A stretch of 64,000 nt of DNA, taken from contig CAVQJJ010000002.1 in the NCBI GenBank assembly GCA_963712835.1, positions 953,032-1,017,031 on the forward strand, read 5' to 3'. The DNA comes from DATARH01 sp963712835 (lineage in GTDB: Bacteria > Pseudomonadota > Alphaproteobacteria > ATCC43930 > CGMCC-115725). The position numbers were made by a program, and so were the translations under genes. The notes beneath the pieces are model-generated. The model ran no database searches. It was not told where the DNA came from and saw only the letters and a list, made by a program, of their open reading frames with translations. Positions 57,163 to 64,000 of this stretch are shown in pieces (position 1 is the stretch's first letter; each line of letters begins with the position of its first letter).

Positions 57163-58115
57163 GCCGCTTTGCTCGCCACGCGCGACCAGAGGCTTTTTGC
57201 CGCCGCCTCGGCTGCCTCGACAGACAGCGTGTCCATCAACGTGTCGGTGGTGCGGTGGTCGAAATCCTCAGCGAACTGGGCCTGCCATGCAGCCTCGGTG
57301 CGCACGGTCGCGGTGCCCTCGCCCCACGGCGCGTACTGGTCGACCGGGCTTGGACCGAAAAGGCCGAGCGTCGGCGTGCCGCTCGCCGCGGCGATGTGCA
57401 TGAGCCCGGTATCGTTGCCGATAAACATCGCCGAGCGACGCAGCGCCGCCGCCGCGACCAGCAGGTCGATGCCGATCAGGTCTATCACGCGGCGCGGCGG
57501 GATCGCGGCAAGCAGCGGCTCGGCTTGCGTGCGCTCATGCGCGGCAGCAAAGACCGCGACGCGAGCGCCGGGCAACGGCCCGTCCGGCCCGGTGAGGCGC
57601 TGAGCCAGCGCCGCAAAGCGCTCGGCGCGCCACTGCTTGCCGCGCCAATTGGCCGCCGGCCCGATCGCCAGCACGGGCGGGCCCGGCGGCACCAGCGCCT
57701 CGGCGGCACGTTCATGCGCCGGCGAGAGCCAAAGACAGGGATTGGGCGGCGGGTCCAGGGCGAAGAGGCGCGCCAGTTGACGCACGCGATGTTCGCGTCC
57801 ATCACCCTTACCCATGACGTGGCGGTGCCTCGCCGAGAGCAGCCAGGCGAGCGCCGAGCCGCGCAGATCGACGATGATGTCCCAACGCCGGCTCGCGACC
57901 GCGCCCCACAGTGCCAACCAATGCGCCGACAGTGGGCGCTTGCGCACGGTGATGATGCGTTCGAGACCAGGGGCGGCCGCGAAAAGCGGCGCGGCGACCG
58001 GCCCGGCGGCGACGGTCAGCCGGGCGCCGGGATGGCGCTCGATCAGGTGGGCGAGCAACCCGGTCGACAGCACGGCATCGCCGATGCGCGTCGCGGTGAC
58101 AAAAAGAATATCCAT
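57159..58115 (-). CDS. Glycosyltransferase family 9 protein (heptosyltransferase-like)
   Basis: From ATG 58115 (318 aa). It shows the family start DILFVTATRIGDAVLSTGLLAHLIERHPGARL, the donor site PAANWRGKQWRAERFAALAQRL and MFIGNDTGLMHIAAASGTPTLGLFGPSPVDQYAPWG. Such proteins add heptose to the LPS inner core. It is first in the glycan operon GT9-GT2-GT4-GT4, in which every junction overlaps, and is divergent from ygfZ. Confidence 0.88.
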   Translation of the reverse strand: MDILFVTATRIGDAVLSTGLLAHLIERHPGARLTVAAGPVAAPLFAAAPGLERIITVRKRPLSAHWLALWGAVASRRWDIIVDLRGSALAWLLSARHRHVMGKGDGREHRVRQLARLFALDPPPNPCLWLSPAHERAAEALVPPGPPVLAIGPAANWRGKQWRAERFAALAQRLTGPDGPLPGARVAVFAAAHERTQAEPLLAAIPPRRVIDLIGIDLLVAAAALRRSAMFIGNDTGLMHIAAASGTPTLGLFGPSPVDQYAPWGEGTATVRTEAAWQAQFAEDFDHRTTDTLMDTLSVEAAEAAAKSLWSRVASKAA

Positions 58116-58245
58116 GTCGGCGTCTCCGCGCCTTATAACGCCGCGCCCCTCGCCTTGCCAAGCAAGCGGCTTGCCTCTACCTCTAGCGAAGCATTGGGCA
58201 TAAGGCCGAGATGTTGTCGATGGCGCTGTCGATAAGAGCCTGGCG

Positions 58246-59115
58246 ATGACCGGAGCGAGGTTTGTCGTGCTGGAGGACCGCGGCGTGCTGGCGATCGGCG
58301 GGCCGGACCGCGCGAGCTTTCTGCAGGGGCTCGTTTCCAACGACACCGCGAAGATCAGCGCCGAGCGCGCGATCTATGCCGCGCTGCTGACGGCGCAGGG
58401 CAAGTACCTGCACGATTTCATGCTGGTCGAGATCGGCGAGACGATCTGGCTCGACGGCGAGGCGGCGCGGCTCGCCGATCTAAAGCGGCGGCTGACGATG
58501 TACCGGCTGCGCGCCAAGGTGACGATCGAGGAACGGGCCGACCTCGCGGTCGCGGCGGTCTATGGCGGCGGCGCGCCCGGCGAGCCGGGCGCGGCGGAGA
58601 AGCTGGGCGACGGCGTCGTGTTTGTCGATCCGCGGCTCGCGGCGCTCGGCGCCAGGGCGATGTTACCGCGCGAGCAGATTGGCACCGTGCTGCGAGACAG
58701 AGGCGCGGCGCCCGGCGACTTTGCCGAATACGACCGGCTGCGCCTCGGGCTCGGCGTGCCGGACGGCAGCCGCGACCTGGTGCTCGACAAGTCGATCCTG
58801 CTCGAATCGGGGTTCGACGAGCTGCGCGGGGTCGATTGGGACAAGGGTTGCTACATCGGCCAGGAGCTGACCGCGCGCACCAAATATCGCGGCCTCATCA
58901 AGAAGCGGCTGTTCCCGGTGCGGATCGACGGCCCCGCCCCCGAGCCCGGCGCGATCGTCACGCTCGACGGCCGCGACGCCGGCGAGATGCGGTCAAGCCG
59001 GGACGGTGCGGGGCTGGCGTTGTTGCGGCTCGAGGCCGTCGGCAAAGGCGAGCTCACGGCCGGCGACACGACGATCGTACCGCTGACGCCCGAGTGGATG
59101 CGGCTGCCGGAGTAG
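58246..59115 (+). CDS. ygfZ: YgfZ/GcvT-like folate-binding iron-sulfur maturation protein
   Basis: A 289-residue relative of the glycine cleavage T protein. The signature K-G-C-Y-I-G-Q-E (Lys200, Gly201, Cys202) is intact, with the cysteine needed for function. The start GPDRASFLQGLVSNDT and the ending domain GEMRSSRDGAGLALLRL match the family. YgfZ supports [4Fe-4S] cluster insertion in a folate-dependent way. It has an upstream divergent promoter region (58116-58245). The 456-bp stretch after it holds no confident gene. Confidence 0.9.
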   Translation: MTGARFVVLEDRGVLAIGGPDRASFLQGLVSNDTAKISAERAIYAALLTAQGKYLHDFMLVEIGETIWLDGEAARLADLKRRLTMYRLRAKVTIEERADLAVAAVYGGGAPGEPGAAEKLGDGVVFVDPRLAALGARAMLPREQIGTVLRDRGAAPGDFAEYDRLRLGLGVPDGSRDLVLDKSILLESGFDELRGVDWDKGCYIGQELTARTKYRGLIKKRLFPVRIDGPAPEPGAIVTLDGRDAGEMRSSRDGAGLALLRLEAVGKGELTAGDTTIVPLTPEWMRLPE

Positions 59116-59479
59116 CCGCACGCGAGGCTCCGGCGCCGCGCCAGACCTGCCGCCGCCAGCCGCAAAAGTCCTATTCACTGCCTACTGCCGGTTTGTCGGG
59201 CGGCCTTGCGCTGTGCCGGTGAGCGTCCTGGACGAGGGCTTTGGGATTTCCTCTTCTCCGCGCCCCGCGGGATCTTATTATTGATTTCCCGCGCTAGCGG
59301 CGACGGCTGGGTGGTTTTTGGCGCCCTCGACGACGCGACGTCTGTTGCGTTGGTTGTTTGGTCCTGACGGCACGGACGGTTTGGTCTGCTCCACAAGCTC
59401 CGGTTTCGGTCTTTCAAATAGCGAGCCCGGTTGCCCAGGCATCAGCGCCACGGGTTCGCCCGACAGCGCTGACGGATCG
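59116..59479. other. Low-confidence intergenic stretch, possibly a remnant gene on the minus strand
   Basis: No convincing gene. On the minus strand an open frame of about 54 codons (59442 to 59278, starting MPGQPGSLFERPKPELVEQT) follows the LexA-type promoter described at 59480-59502, but it has low complexity and no clear ribosome site. Other frames here have the Arg/Ser/Pro-rich look of non-coding GC-rich DNA. The stretch may be a truncated gene that lost its promoter to the IS element. Confidence 0.3.
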
Positions 59480-59502
59480 CAGATAGTGAACATAAAGGGA
59501 AC
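59480..59502 (-). promoter_or_regulatory. LexA-type SOS box with -10 element, reading leftward
   Basis: On the minus strand GTTC-N7-GTTC (GTTCCCTTTATGTTC, 59502-59488) exactly matches the alphaproteobacterial LexA box. It is followed 2 bp later by TATCTG (59485-59480), a -10-like element. The matching -35 is absent here, but the hexamer TTGAAT lies beyond the IS element (61637-61632). Joining the two flanks at the 15-bp direct repeat gives a TTGAAT-17 bp-TATCTG promoter with the LexA box filling the spacer. Confidence 0.55.
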
Positions 59503-59504
59503 AT
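59490..59504 (+). repeat. Left 15-bp direct repeat flanking the IS1595-type element
   Basis: ACATAAAGGGAACAT occurs here and, in the same orientation, at 61619-61633 on the far side of the element. It is a candidate target-site duplication, although 15 bp is longer than the 8 bp usually seen with IS1595-family elements and 6 extra bases lie between the right inverted repeat and the right copy. Confidence 0.7.
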
Positions 59505-59571
59505 ATCCCTTTCGCAAAGGGAAGACTAAGTGTAGTGTGGTCTCGACAGGCCGACGTAAGGAGGTTTTGCC

Positions 59572-59859
59572 GTGACTACTGCGCCGTTTTCGCGCCACGA
59601 CGCGGAAGATGAAATCAATCCGCTACAGCTGCCGCTTATTCCGCTTTTGCCGAGCGCAATTATGCCGCCTGACGGCGGTCGCGATGCTTTCGCGCGCCTT
59701 GTGGGCACCGAAATAATCCAGATTGGCACAACCACGCCGGGCCTCATAGAAGGGGGCGGCCTAATCATTGATTACCGCCATACTGACGGTCGTCAGGAGC
59801 GCCTTGTGCTGGCGTTTTCTGAGCGGGGGATGTGGGTACAGGACTGTCGAGCCTTCTGA
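59572..59859 (+). CDS. Hypothetical passenger protein, 95 aa
   Basis: GTG start with a strong AAGGAGG 8 bp upstream. Soluble beta-rich product: LQLPLIPLLPSAIMPPDGGRDAFARLVGTEIIQIGTTTPGLIEGGGLIIDYRHTDGRQERLVLAFSERGMWV. No family recognised. It lies at the left end of the IS element, just inside its inverted repeat, and its 3' end overlaps that of the HEPN-like gene on the other strand by 95 bp. Confidence 0.7.
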   Translation: MTTAPFSRHDAEDEINPLQLPLIPLLPSAIMPPDGGRDAFARLVGTEIIQIGTTTPGLIEGGGLIIDYRHTDGRQERLVLAFSERGMWVQDCRAF

Positions 59860-60376
59860 CGGTGAACCCAAAGTTGGCCCATTCAGGCTTTCGGATGAGA
59901 ATGACCTTCCTCAAAATCTCAGGCAGCGGAAATAATCCAAAAGGGGCTGTATTGTCCGTCTCATAGAGATAGCGCCATTCGACAAAAGCCTGTCCGCCAA
60001 CCCTTAAGATTTGGCGGAAAGCCGTGGGGCGATCCGCGATTGCCTTTTGAGCATCTGCAGGAGCACGATTCACGTCGTGTTTAACCTGTTTTGCCAATTC
60101 GGTATTAAATAGCTCCTCGATTTCCTGTTGAGTTTTGCCGGGCAGTTTTCGGAAGAGTGTGTATAGGTTGTGCTCGTGCTTTATCATCTGTCCAGTTTCA
60201 ATCTGAATCAGACATTTTAGATACAGCTCTGACGCGAAGGCCGAGTTAGTAACCAAAGCCGCAAAGGTAAAGGGGTCGAATTGCGGATGATCAGGTGACT
60301 TATTCAAGGAAATGGTGGCCTTGAGAAATCCGTCCGCGTGAACAAAAATGCTTTGTGGCGGCTTAAGGCCAAACAT
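59765..60376 (-). CDS. HEPN-like passenger protein, 203 aa
   Basis: I start at ATG 60376. The helical core reads FTFAALVTNSAFASELYLKCLIQIETGQ, then KHEHNLYTLFRKLPGKTQQEIEELF. The pattern of a helix with SELYLK followed by H(N/D)LxxLFxxLP matches HEPN-type helical domains found in abortive-infection and toxin proteins. The R-x4-6-H RNase motif of toxic HEPNs is not evident, so activity is doubtful. Its upstream region overlaps the divergent 58-aa gene's start zone (60390). Confidence 0.65.
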   Translation of the reverse strand: MFGLKPPQSIFVHADGFLKATISLNKSPDHPQFDPFTFAALVTNSAFASELYLKCLIQIETGQMIKHEHNLYTLFRKLPGKTQQEIEELFNTELAKQVKHDVNRAPADAQKAIADRPTAFRQILRVGGQAFVEWRYLYETDNTAPFGLFPLPEILRKVILIRKPEWANFGFTVRRLDSPVPTSPAQKTPAQGAPDDRQYGGNQ

Positions 60377-60389
60377 GAGAAAAATTCCT

Positions 60390-60566
60390 ATGACTGATGA
60401 ACACCCCGACGAATACAGCAATGAGGAGACAGAGCGCCGTGCGCGCGAGGCGATCCGACGCTCGTTTCAGACCCCATACAAGTCGCAGAAAGAGATGGTC
60501 GGCAAGCCAAGCCAATCATCCCAGCGTAAACGTGCCCCCTCAAAGGCAGCCAAGAAGGCGAAGTAA
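60390..60566 (+). CDS. Small Lys/Arg-rich passenger protein, 58 aa
   Basis: ATG 60390. A helical acidic start (TDEHPDEYSNEETERRAREAIRRSF) is followed by a basic, disordered tail rich in lysine (KRAPSKAAKKAK). Small proteins of this layout are common beside IS1595-type transposases. Their job is unknown; an antitoxin-like or DNA-binding role is possible. It is divergent from the HEPN-like gene. Confidence 0.65.
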   Translation: MTDEHPDEYSNEETERRAREAIRRSFQTPYKSQKEMVGKPSQSSQRKRAPSKAAKKAK

Positions 60567-60600
60567 CCGCCGTAGGTTGCGAATCGCTCGCTCGTTGCGG

Positions 60601-61551
60601 TTACGCTCCACTAAGAGGTCGGTAGGTCAGCCGCTTGCCGTCGCCACCCTTGATCGCGCGACGGGTCCGCTCGCTATCGTCAACGCCAAGTGCGGCGCGG
60701 TTTGAGTAACGGAAATCGAATTCGTCCAAATACCGCTGCAAATGCTGTTCGCCGCAGTGCTGGTAGATGCCAGTCATGCCGCGCTTGAAGATCGAAAAGA
60801 AGCCCTCAACCGTATTCGTGGTGACATCCTCGCGGGCATATTCCTTGGCGGAATGATTGACGCGCTCGTGCGCGGCGAAGTCAGCGCCCGGCTTGCGGTA
60901 CAGATGCGACTCATCGGTATGCAGGCGGCTCTTGCGTGACACGTTGTCAGCGAGGACTTGAGCGATTGTCGCGGCGTCGAGCCTGTCGGCGTGGATCGAG
61001 CGGGCGATGCCGCCACGCTCTACCAGCGTAACAACCACTCGCTTGCTCGTCGGGTTGCGCGACTTCTGCCAGCCCTTGCCGTTCACGAAGACGTCTCCGG
61101 CCTTCCCGATGAAGGTTTCGTCAGCCTCAACGACTTTGCCCGGCCCTCCCATCGGCGGCATGACATCCTCGCGCATCGCCTCGCGGATGCGGTGCCACAT
61201 AAACCAAGCCGTCTTGTAGGTGACGCCGATCGAGCGATGCAGTTGGTGCGCCGACATTCCCTTTTTGCTCGACGCCAGCAGGCGATACGCGAGCGCCCAC
61301 TTCGTTAGCGGGACATGGCTGCTTTCCATGACGCCGCCAGTGCGGACGGTGAATTGACCGTGGCACTCCTGGCATTCGTACAGGCCAGCGCGGACTTTCT
61401 TCGCCGGGTTAGCGGCAATCGGGTAGATGCGCGCGCTGTTGGTGTTCCCGCAATGGCAGCAAATAACGCCATCCGGCCAGCGGATCGCCTCAAAATAGGC
61501 GCGGGCCTTATCTTCGTCGTTGAAGATCGGATCGGTAAGGTTGACGGCCAT
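60601..61551 (-). CDS. IS1595-family (ISXO2-like) transposase
   Basis: A 316-residue transposase. The N-terminal zinc ribbon has Cys31/Cys34 and Cys60/Cys63 (CCHC...CQEC). The DDE-type core follows with VEADETFIG, THTDESHLYR-like (here LHTDESHLY) and NTVEGFFSIFK (the last acidic residue). The MSAHQLHRSIGVTYKTAWFMWHRIREAMRED segment is the usual helix-turn-helix. The frame is intact, so the element may still be active. It starts just inside the right inverted repeat. Confidence 0.92.
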   Translation of the reverse strand: MAVNLTDPIFNDEDKARAYFEAIRWPDGVICCHCGNTNSARIYPIAANPAKKVRAGLYECQECHGQFTVRTGGVMESSHVPLTKWALAYRLLASSKKGMSAHQLHRSIGVTYKTAWFMWHRIREAMREDVMPPMGGPGKVVEADETFIGKAGDVFVNGKGWQKSRNPTSKRVVVTLVERGGIARSIHADRLDAATIAQVLADNVSRKSRLHTDESHLYRKPGADFAAHERVNHSAKEYAREDVTTNTVEGFFSIFKRGMTGIYQHCGEQHLQRYLDEFDFRYSNRAALGVDDSERTRRAIKGGDGKRLTYRPLSGA

Positions 61552-61618
61552 GGCGGAAGTCCCTGTGAACTCCCACTATTCTACTGATAGACAACCCTTT
61601 GTCAAAGGGATAATTCGC

Positions 61619-61633
61619 ACATAAAGGGAACAT
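61619..61633 (+). repeat. Right 15-bp direct repeat flanking the IS1595-type element
   Basis: Second copy of ACATAAAGGGAACAT, in the same orientation as 59490-59504. Here the upstream half of the LexA-type box reads GCAC instead of GAAC, so only the left copy is a complete GAAC-N7-GAAC. The following ATTCAA (61632-61637) is TTGAAT on the minus strand. Confidence 0.7.
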
Positions 61634-61658
61634 TCAAGAGCGAGGGGCGAAAATTTTT

Positions 61659-61730
61659 TCACCGCGGAGGCAGTGAGACACGGAGGGCCGGTGATCCGTC
61701 ACCTCAGTGCCTCCGTGTCCTGTGGTGAAT
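61659..61730 (+). repeat. Dispersed-type inverted repeat with inner hairpin
   Basis: TTCACCGCGGAGGCAGTGAGACACGGAGG pairs imperfectly with CCTCCGTGTCCTGTGGTGAAT, and inside it GGTGA (61690-61694) pairs with TCACC (61699-61703). This is the TTCACCxCGGAGxCACGGAG...type of intergenic dyad found in many proteobacterial genomes. It lies in the 311-bp gap between the IS element and ppdK; otherwise that gap shows no gene. Confidence 0.6.
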
Positions 61731-61859
61731 TGAGGTTTTGCGGTTCCGCCGCGACGGAGACGTGGATGGCCGGGTCTCGGCCGGCCTCGGAGAATTGGAG
61801 AATGCGCTGTCGCCAGCGTAAGCCCCACCCGGTCATTGCTGCAGTGGTACGAGAGGGGG

Positions 61860-64000
61860 TTACGCGGTCGAGGCCAGATCGCCGGAAAGCTCGGCCTGGG
61901 CGGCGGCGAGACGGGCGATCGGTACGCGATAGGGCGAGCACGACACGTAGTCAAGCCCGACCTCGCGGCAAAAACGGATCGAGGCCGGGTCGCCGCCATG
62001 CTCGCCGCAAATGCCGAGCTTGAGGTCGGGCCGCGTCGCGCGGCCGCGCTCGGCGGCGATGCGGATCAATTCGCCGACGCCCTCGGTATCGATCGACACA
62101 AACGGGTCCTGCTCGAAAATCCCGAGCTTCTGATAGGCACCGATAAAGTTGGCCGAGTCGTCGCGCGACAGACCGAAGGTGGTTTGCGTCAGGTCGTTGG
62201 TGCCGAAGCTGAAGAACTCGGCGGTCTTGGCGATCTCGCCCGCCATCAGCGCGGCGCGCGGCAGCTCGATCATCGTGCCGACCGAATAGGGCACCGTGAC
62301 CCCTTCCCGCTCCATGGTCTCGGCGCCGATACGGTCGACCATCTCCTTCAGGATGTCGAACTCGCGCCGGGTCGCGATCAGCGGCACCATGATCTCGGGC
62401 TCGACGGCGCGCCGGTTTCCTTCACCGCGGCGCACGCCGCCTCGAAGATCGCGACCGCCTGCATCTCGTAGATTTCCGGGAAGGTGATGCCGAGCCGGCA
62501 GCCGCGATGGCCGAGCATCGGGTTGGTCTCGTGCAGCGCCAGGGTGCGCTGGCGCACCTCGGCGACGCCTTGCCGGTGAGCTGCGCCATCTCGTCGAATT
62601 CCGGCTCGGTCTTCGGCAGGAACTCGTGCAGCGGCGGGTCGAGCAGGCGGATCGTCACCGGCAGCCCGGCCATGATCTTGAAGATCTCGACAAAATCGGC
62701 GCGCTGCATCGGCAGCAGCTTGGCGAGCGCGGCGCGGCGGCCGGGCTCCTCGTCGGCCATGATCATCTCGCGGATCGCGCCGATGCGGTCGGCCTCGAAG
62801 AACATATGCTCGGTGCGCGACAGGCCGATGCCCTCGGCGCCGAAATTACGCGCGGCGCGGGCGTCGGTCGGGGTCTCGGCGTTGGTGCGCACCTTCAGCG
62901 TGCGCAGTTCGTCGGCCCAGCCCATCAGCGTCTGCGAAATCGCCGGAGAGTTCCGGCTCGATGGTCGGCACCTCGCCTTGGATGACCTCGCCGGTCGAGC
63001 CGTTCAGGGTGATCAGGTCGCCGTCTTTCACCAGGACGTTGCGCACGGTCATCGTGCGCGCGGCGTAATCGATGCGCAGATCGCCGGCGCCGGCGACGCA
63101 GGGCCGGCCCATCCCCCGCGCGACGACCGCGGCGTGGCTGGTCATGCCGCCGCGCGCGGTGAGGATGCCGCGCGCCGCATGCATGCCATGGATGTCCTCG
63201 GGGCTGGTTTCGACCCGCGCGAGGATCACCGCCTCGCCGCGGCTGGCGCAGCTCTCCGCCTCCTCGGCCGAGAACACGACCTTGCCCGAGGCGGCGCCCG
63301 GCGAGGCCGGCAGGCCGCGCGTCAGCACGTTGAGCTTGACGCTGGGATCGAGCATCGGATGCAGCAACTGATCGAGCGAACTCGGCTCGATCCGGCGGAT
63401 CGCCTCCGCCTGGTCGATGACGCCTTCCTCGACCAGCGATACCGCGATCTTCAGCGCCGCCTGCGCGGTGCGCTTGCCGGTGCGGGTCTGCAGCATCCAG
63501 AAGCGGCCGCGCTCGACGGTGAACTCGATGTCCTGCATGTCGCGATAGCGGTCTTCGAGCTTGTCGCGCACCTTTAGGAGCTCGGCGTAGACCTCGGGCA
63601 TCACCTCTTCCATCGCCGGCAGCGTCGAGCCGTTGGCCTGCTTGCCGTCGATCGTCAGCGATTGCGGCGTGCGAATGCCGGCGACGACATCCTCGCCCTG
63701 CGCGTTGACCAGGAACTCGCCGTAAAACTCGTTGGCGCCGGTCGAGGGGTTGCGGGTGAAAGCGACGCCGGTCGCGCAGTCGTCGCCCCGATTGCCGAAC
63801 ACCATCGACTGGACGCTGACCGCGGTGCCCCAGCTTTCCGGGATGTTGTTGAGCCGGCGATAGGTGATGGCGCGCGGGTTCATCCACGAGCCGAATACCG
63901 CCCCGATCGCGCCCCAGAGCTGGGCTTGGACATCCTGCGGGAAGGCTTGCCAGTCTCGCTCTGGACGATGTCCTTGAAGCCGGCGGCGATAGCCTGCCAG
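61860..64000 (-). pseudogene. ppdK: Pyruvate, phosphate dikinase, C-terminal part, with four apparent frameshifts (5' end outside window)
   Basis: The family wording runs through three frames. FGSWMNPRAITYRRLNNIPESWGTAV begins one piece; the phospho-histidine region is GGMTSHAAVVARGMG; GAEGIGLSRTEHMFFEADRI and LDPPLHEFLP belong to the next; and EIMVPLIATRREFDILKEM, SFGTNDLTQTTFG and GICGEHGGDP to the last. Breaks fall near 63945, 62930, 62568 and 62405. The first, third and fourth can be repaired by adding one base (for example GGG for GG), the second by removing one. It interconverts pyruvate/ATP/Pi and PEP/AMP/PPi. Errors are likelier than real decay. Confidence 0.83.

Larger units (their letters stand above)
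59505..61618 (-). mobile_element. IS1595-family (ISXO2-like) element with three passenger genes
   Basis: The element is bounded by imperfect inverted repeats: left 59504-59535, right 61612-61581, 24 of 32 positions identical. Each contains the palindrome CCCTTTNNCAAAGGG and the inner pattern GTAG. Direct repeats ACATAAAGGGAACAT lie outside. The transposase is at the right end, leftward. Passenger genes (95, 203 and 58 aa) fill the left 1 kb and are of lower GC than the chromosome. IS1595 elements are known to carry such passengers. Exact ends are uncertain by a few bases. Confidence 0.75.

Noticed and set aside
62935..62985. GAACTC in ppdK as a fourth methylation-linked break
   Set aside because: Here GAA CTC reads in frame as Glu-Leu in PELSGDFAD, the normal wording; the break lies about 20 bases further on, before LMGWAD.

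Overview
The window looks like a chromosome segment of a high-GC alphaproteobacterium, probably Rhodospirillales-like. The main evidence is a NDUFA12 complex I subunit, a DUF2155 protein, an MlaD protein and an aroQ-accB-accC-aat block lying together, plus class II (B12-dependent) ribonucleotide reductases. The lineage is an inference from gene content. Codon use and GC are uniform except in a few islands: about 1.0-1.9 kb, 14.0-14.7 kb, 30.36-30.66 kb, 45.8-46.2 kb and 59.5-61.6 kb.

Layout. 0-8.8 kb: 3' end of one class II ribonucleotide reductase, an orphan proteasome-like Ntn hydrolase candidate, an adenylate cyclase, PPK2, a CMD protein, a nitroreductase, a frameshifted sulfurtransferase, a lone amino-acid ABC ATPase, pyrF and a RidA protein. 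9.2-19.6 kb: a form II CO-dehydrogenase-like (cox) cluster in the order G-S-L-M, a CHRD protein, an inserted antisense VapB/VapC module with a nonsense-mutated toxin, then D-E, two half-size XdhC proteins and a MoeA-MobA fusion. 19.6-26.4 kb: housekeeping genes (GST, aroQ, accB, accC, aat, mlaD, NDUFA12). 26.5-31.3 kb: a second, full-length nrdJ behind tandem NrdR boxes, then a mazEF pair with a nested palindromic operator. 31.4-38.2 kb: a complete-looking coenzyme F420 operon (two F420 luciferase-like enzymes including an Fgd homologue, cofE, cofD, cofC and fused cofGH/fbiC). 38.2-41.2 kb: a DAO oxidoreductase, a 30-residue membrane microprotein and a third luciferase-like enzyme. 41.4-46.7 kb: a polysaccharide-export operon with an unusual TPR-KpsM fusion, KpsT, a frameshifted KpsE/CtrB-type protein and a glycosyltransferase. 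46.75-53.0 kb: a catabolic run (ThDP enzyme, SDR, VOC, class II aldolase, AcuI-like reductase, thiolase). 53.1-59.1 kb: pyrC, a four-gene LPS-type glycosyltransferase operon and ygfZ. 59.5-61.6 kb: an IS1595-family element with three passenger genes. 61.9-64 kb: a multiply frameshifted pyruvate phosphate dikinase running off the end.

Cooperation. The cox structural genes (S, L, M) would be matured by CoxD/CoxE, the XdhC-type proteins and the MoeA-MobA fusion, which together handle molybdenum cofactor and active-site assembly. The F420 operon makes the deazaflavin FO (cofGH), activates a phospho-acid (cofC), joins the two (cofD) and adds glutamates (cofE); Fgd and the other luciferase-like enzymes would use the product. 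The TPR-KpsM/KpsT/KpsE set should export a polysaccharide, and the 54-58 kb glycosyltransferases should build a surface glycan.

Sequence quality. Several conserved genes are broken by single-base indels. Three +1 breaks (sseA, nrdJ, kpsE) fall on the same hexamer, GAACTC or its complement, and each is repaired if that hexamer is really GACTC. That is a GANTC site, the motif methylated by alphaproteobacterial CcrM. I therefore read most breaks as base-calling artefacts rather than real pseudogenes. The one signal that may be new biology is the orphan Ntn hydrolase; the TPR-KpsM fusion and the IS1595 element sitting in a LexA-type promoter are the next most interesting.
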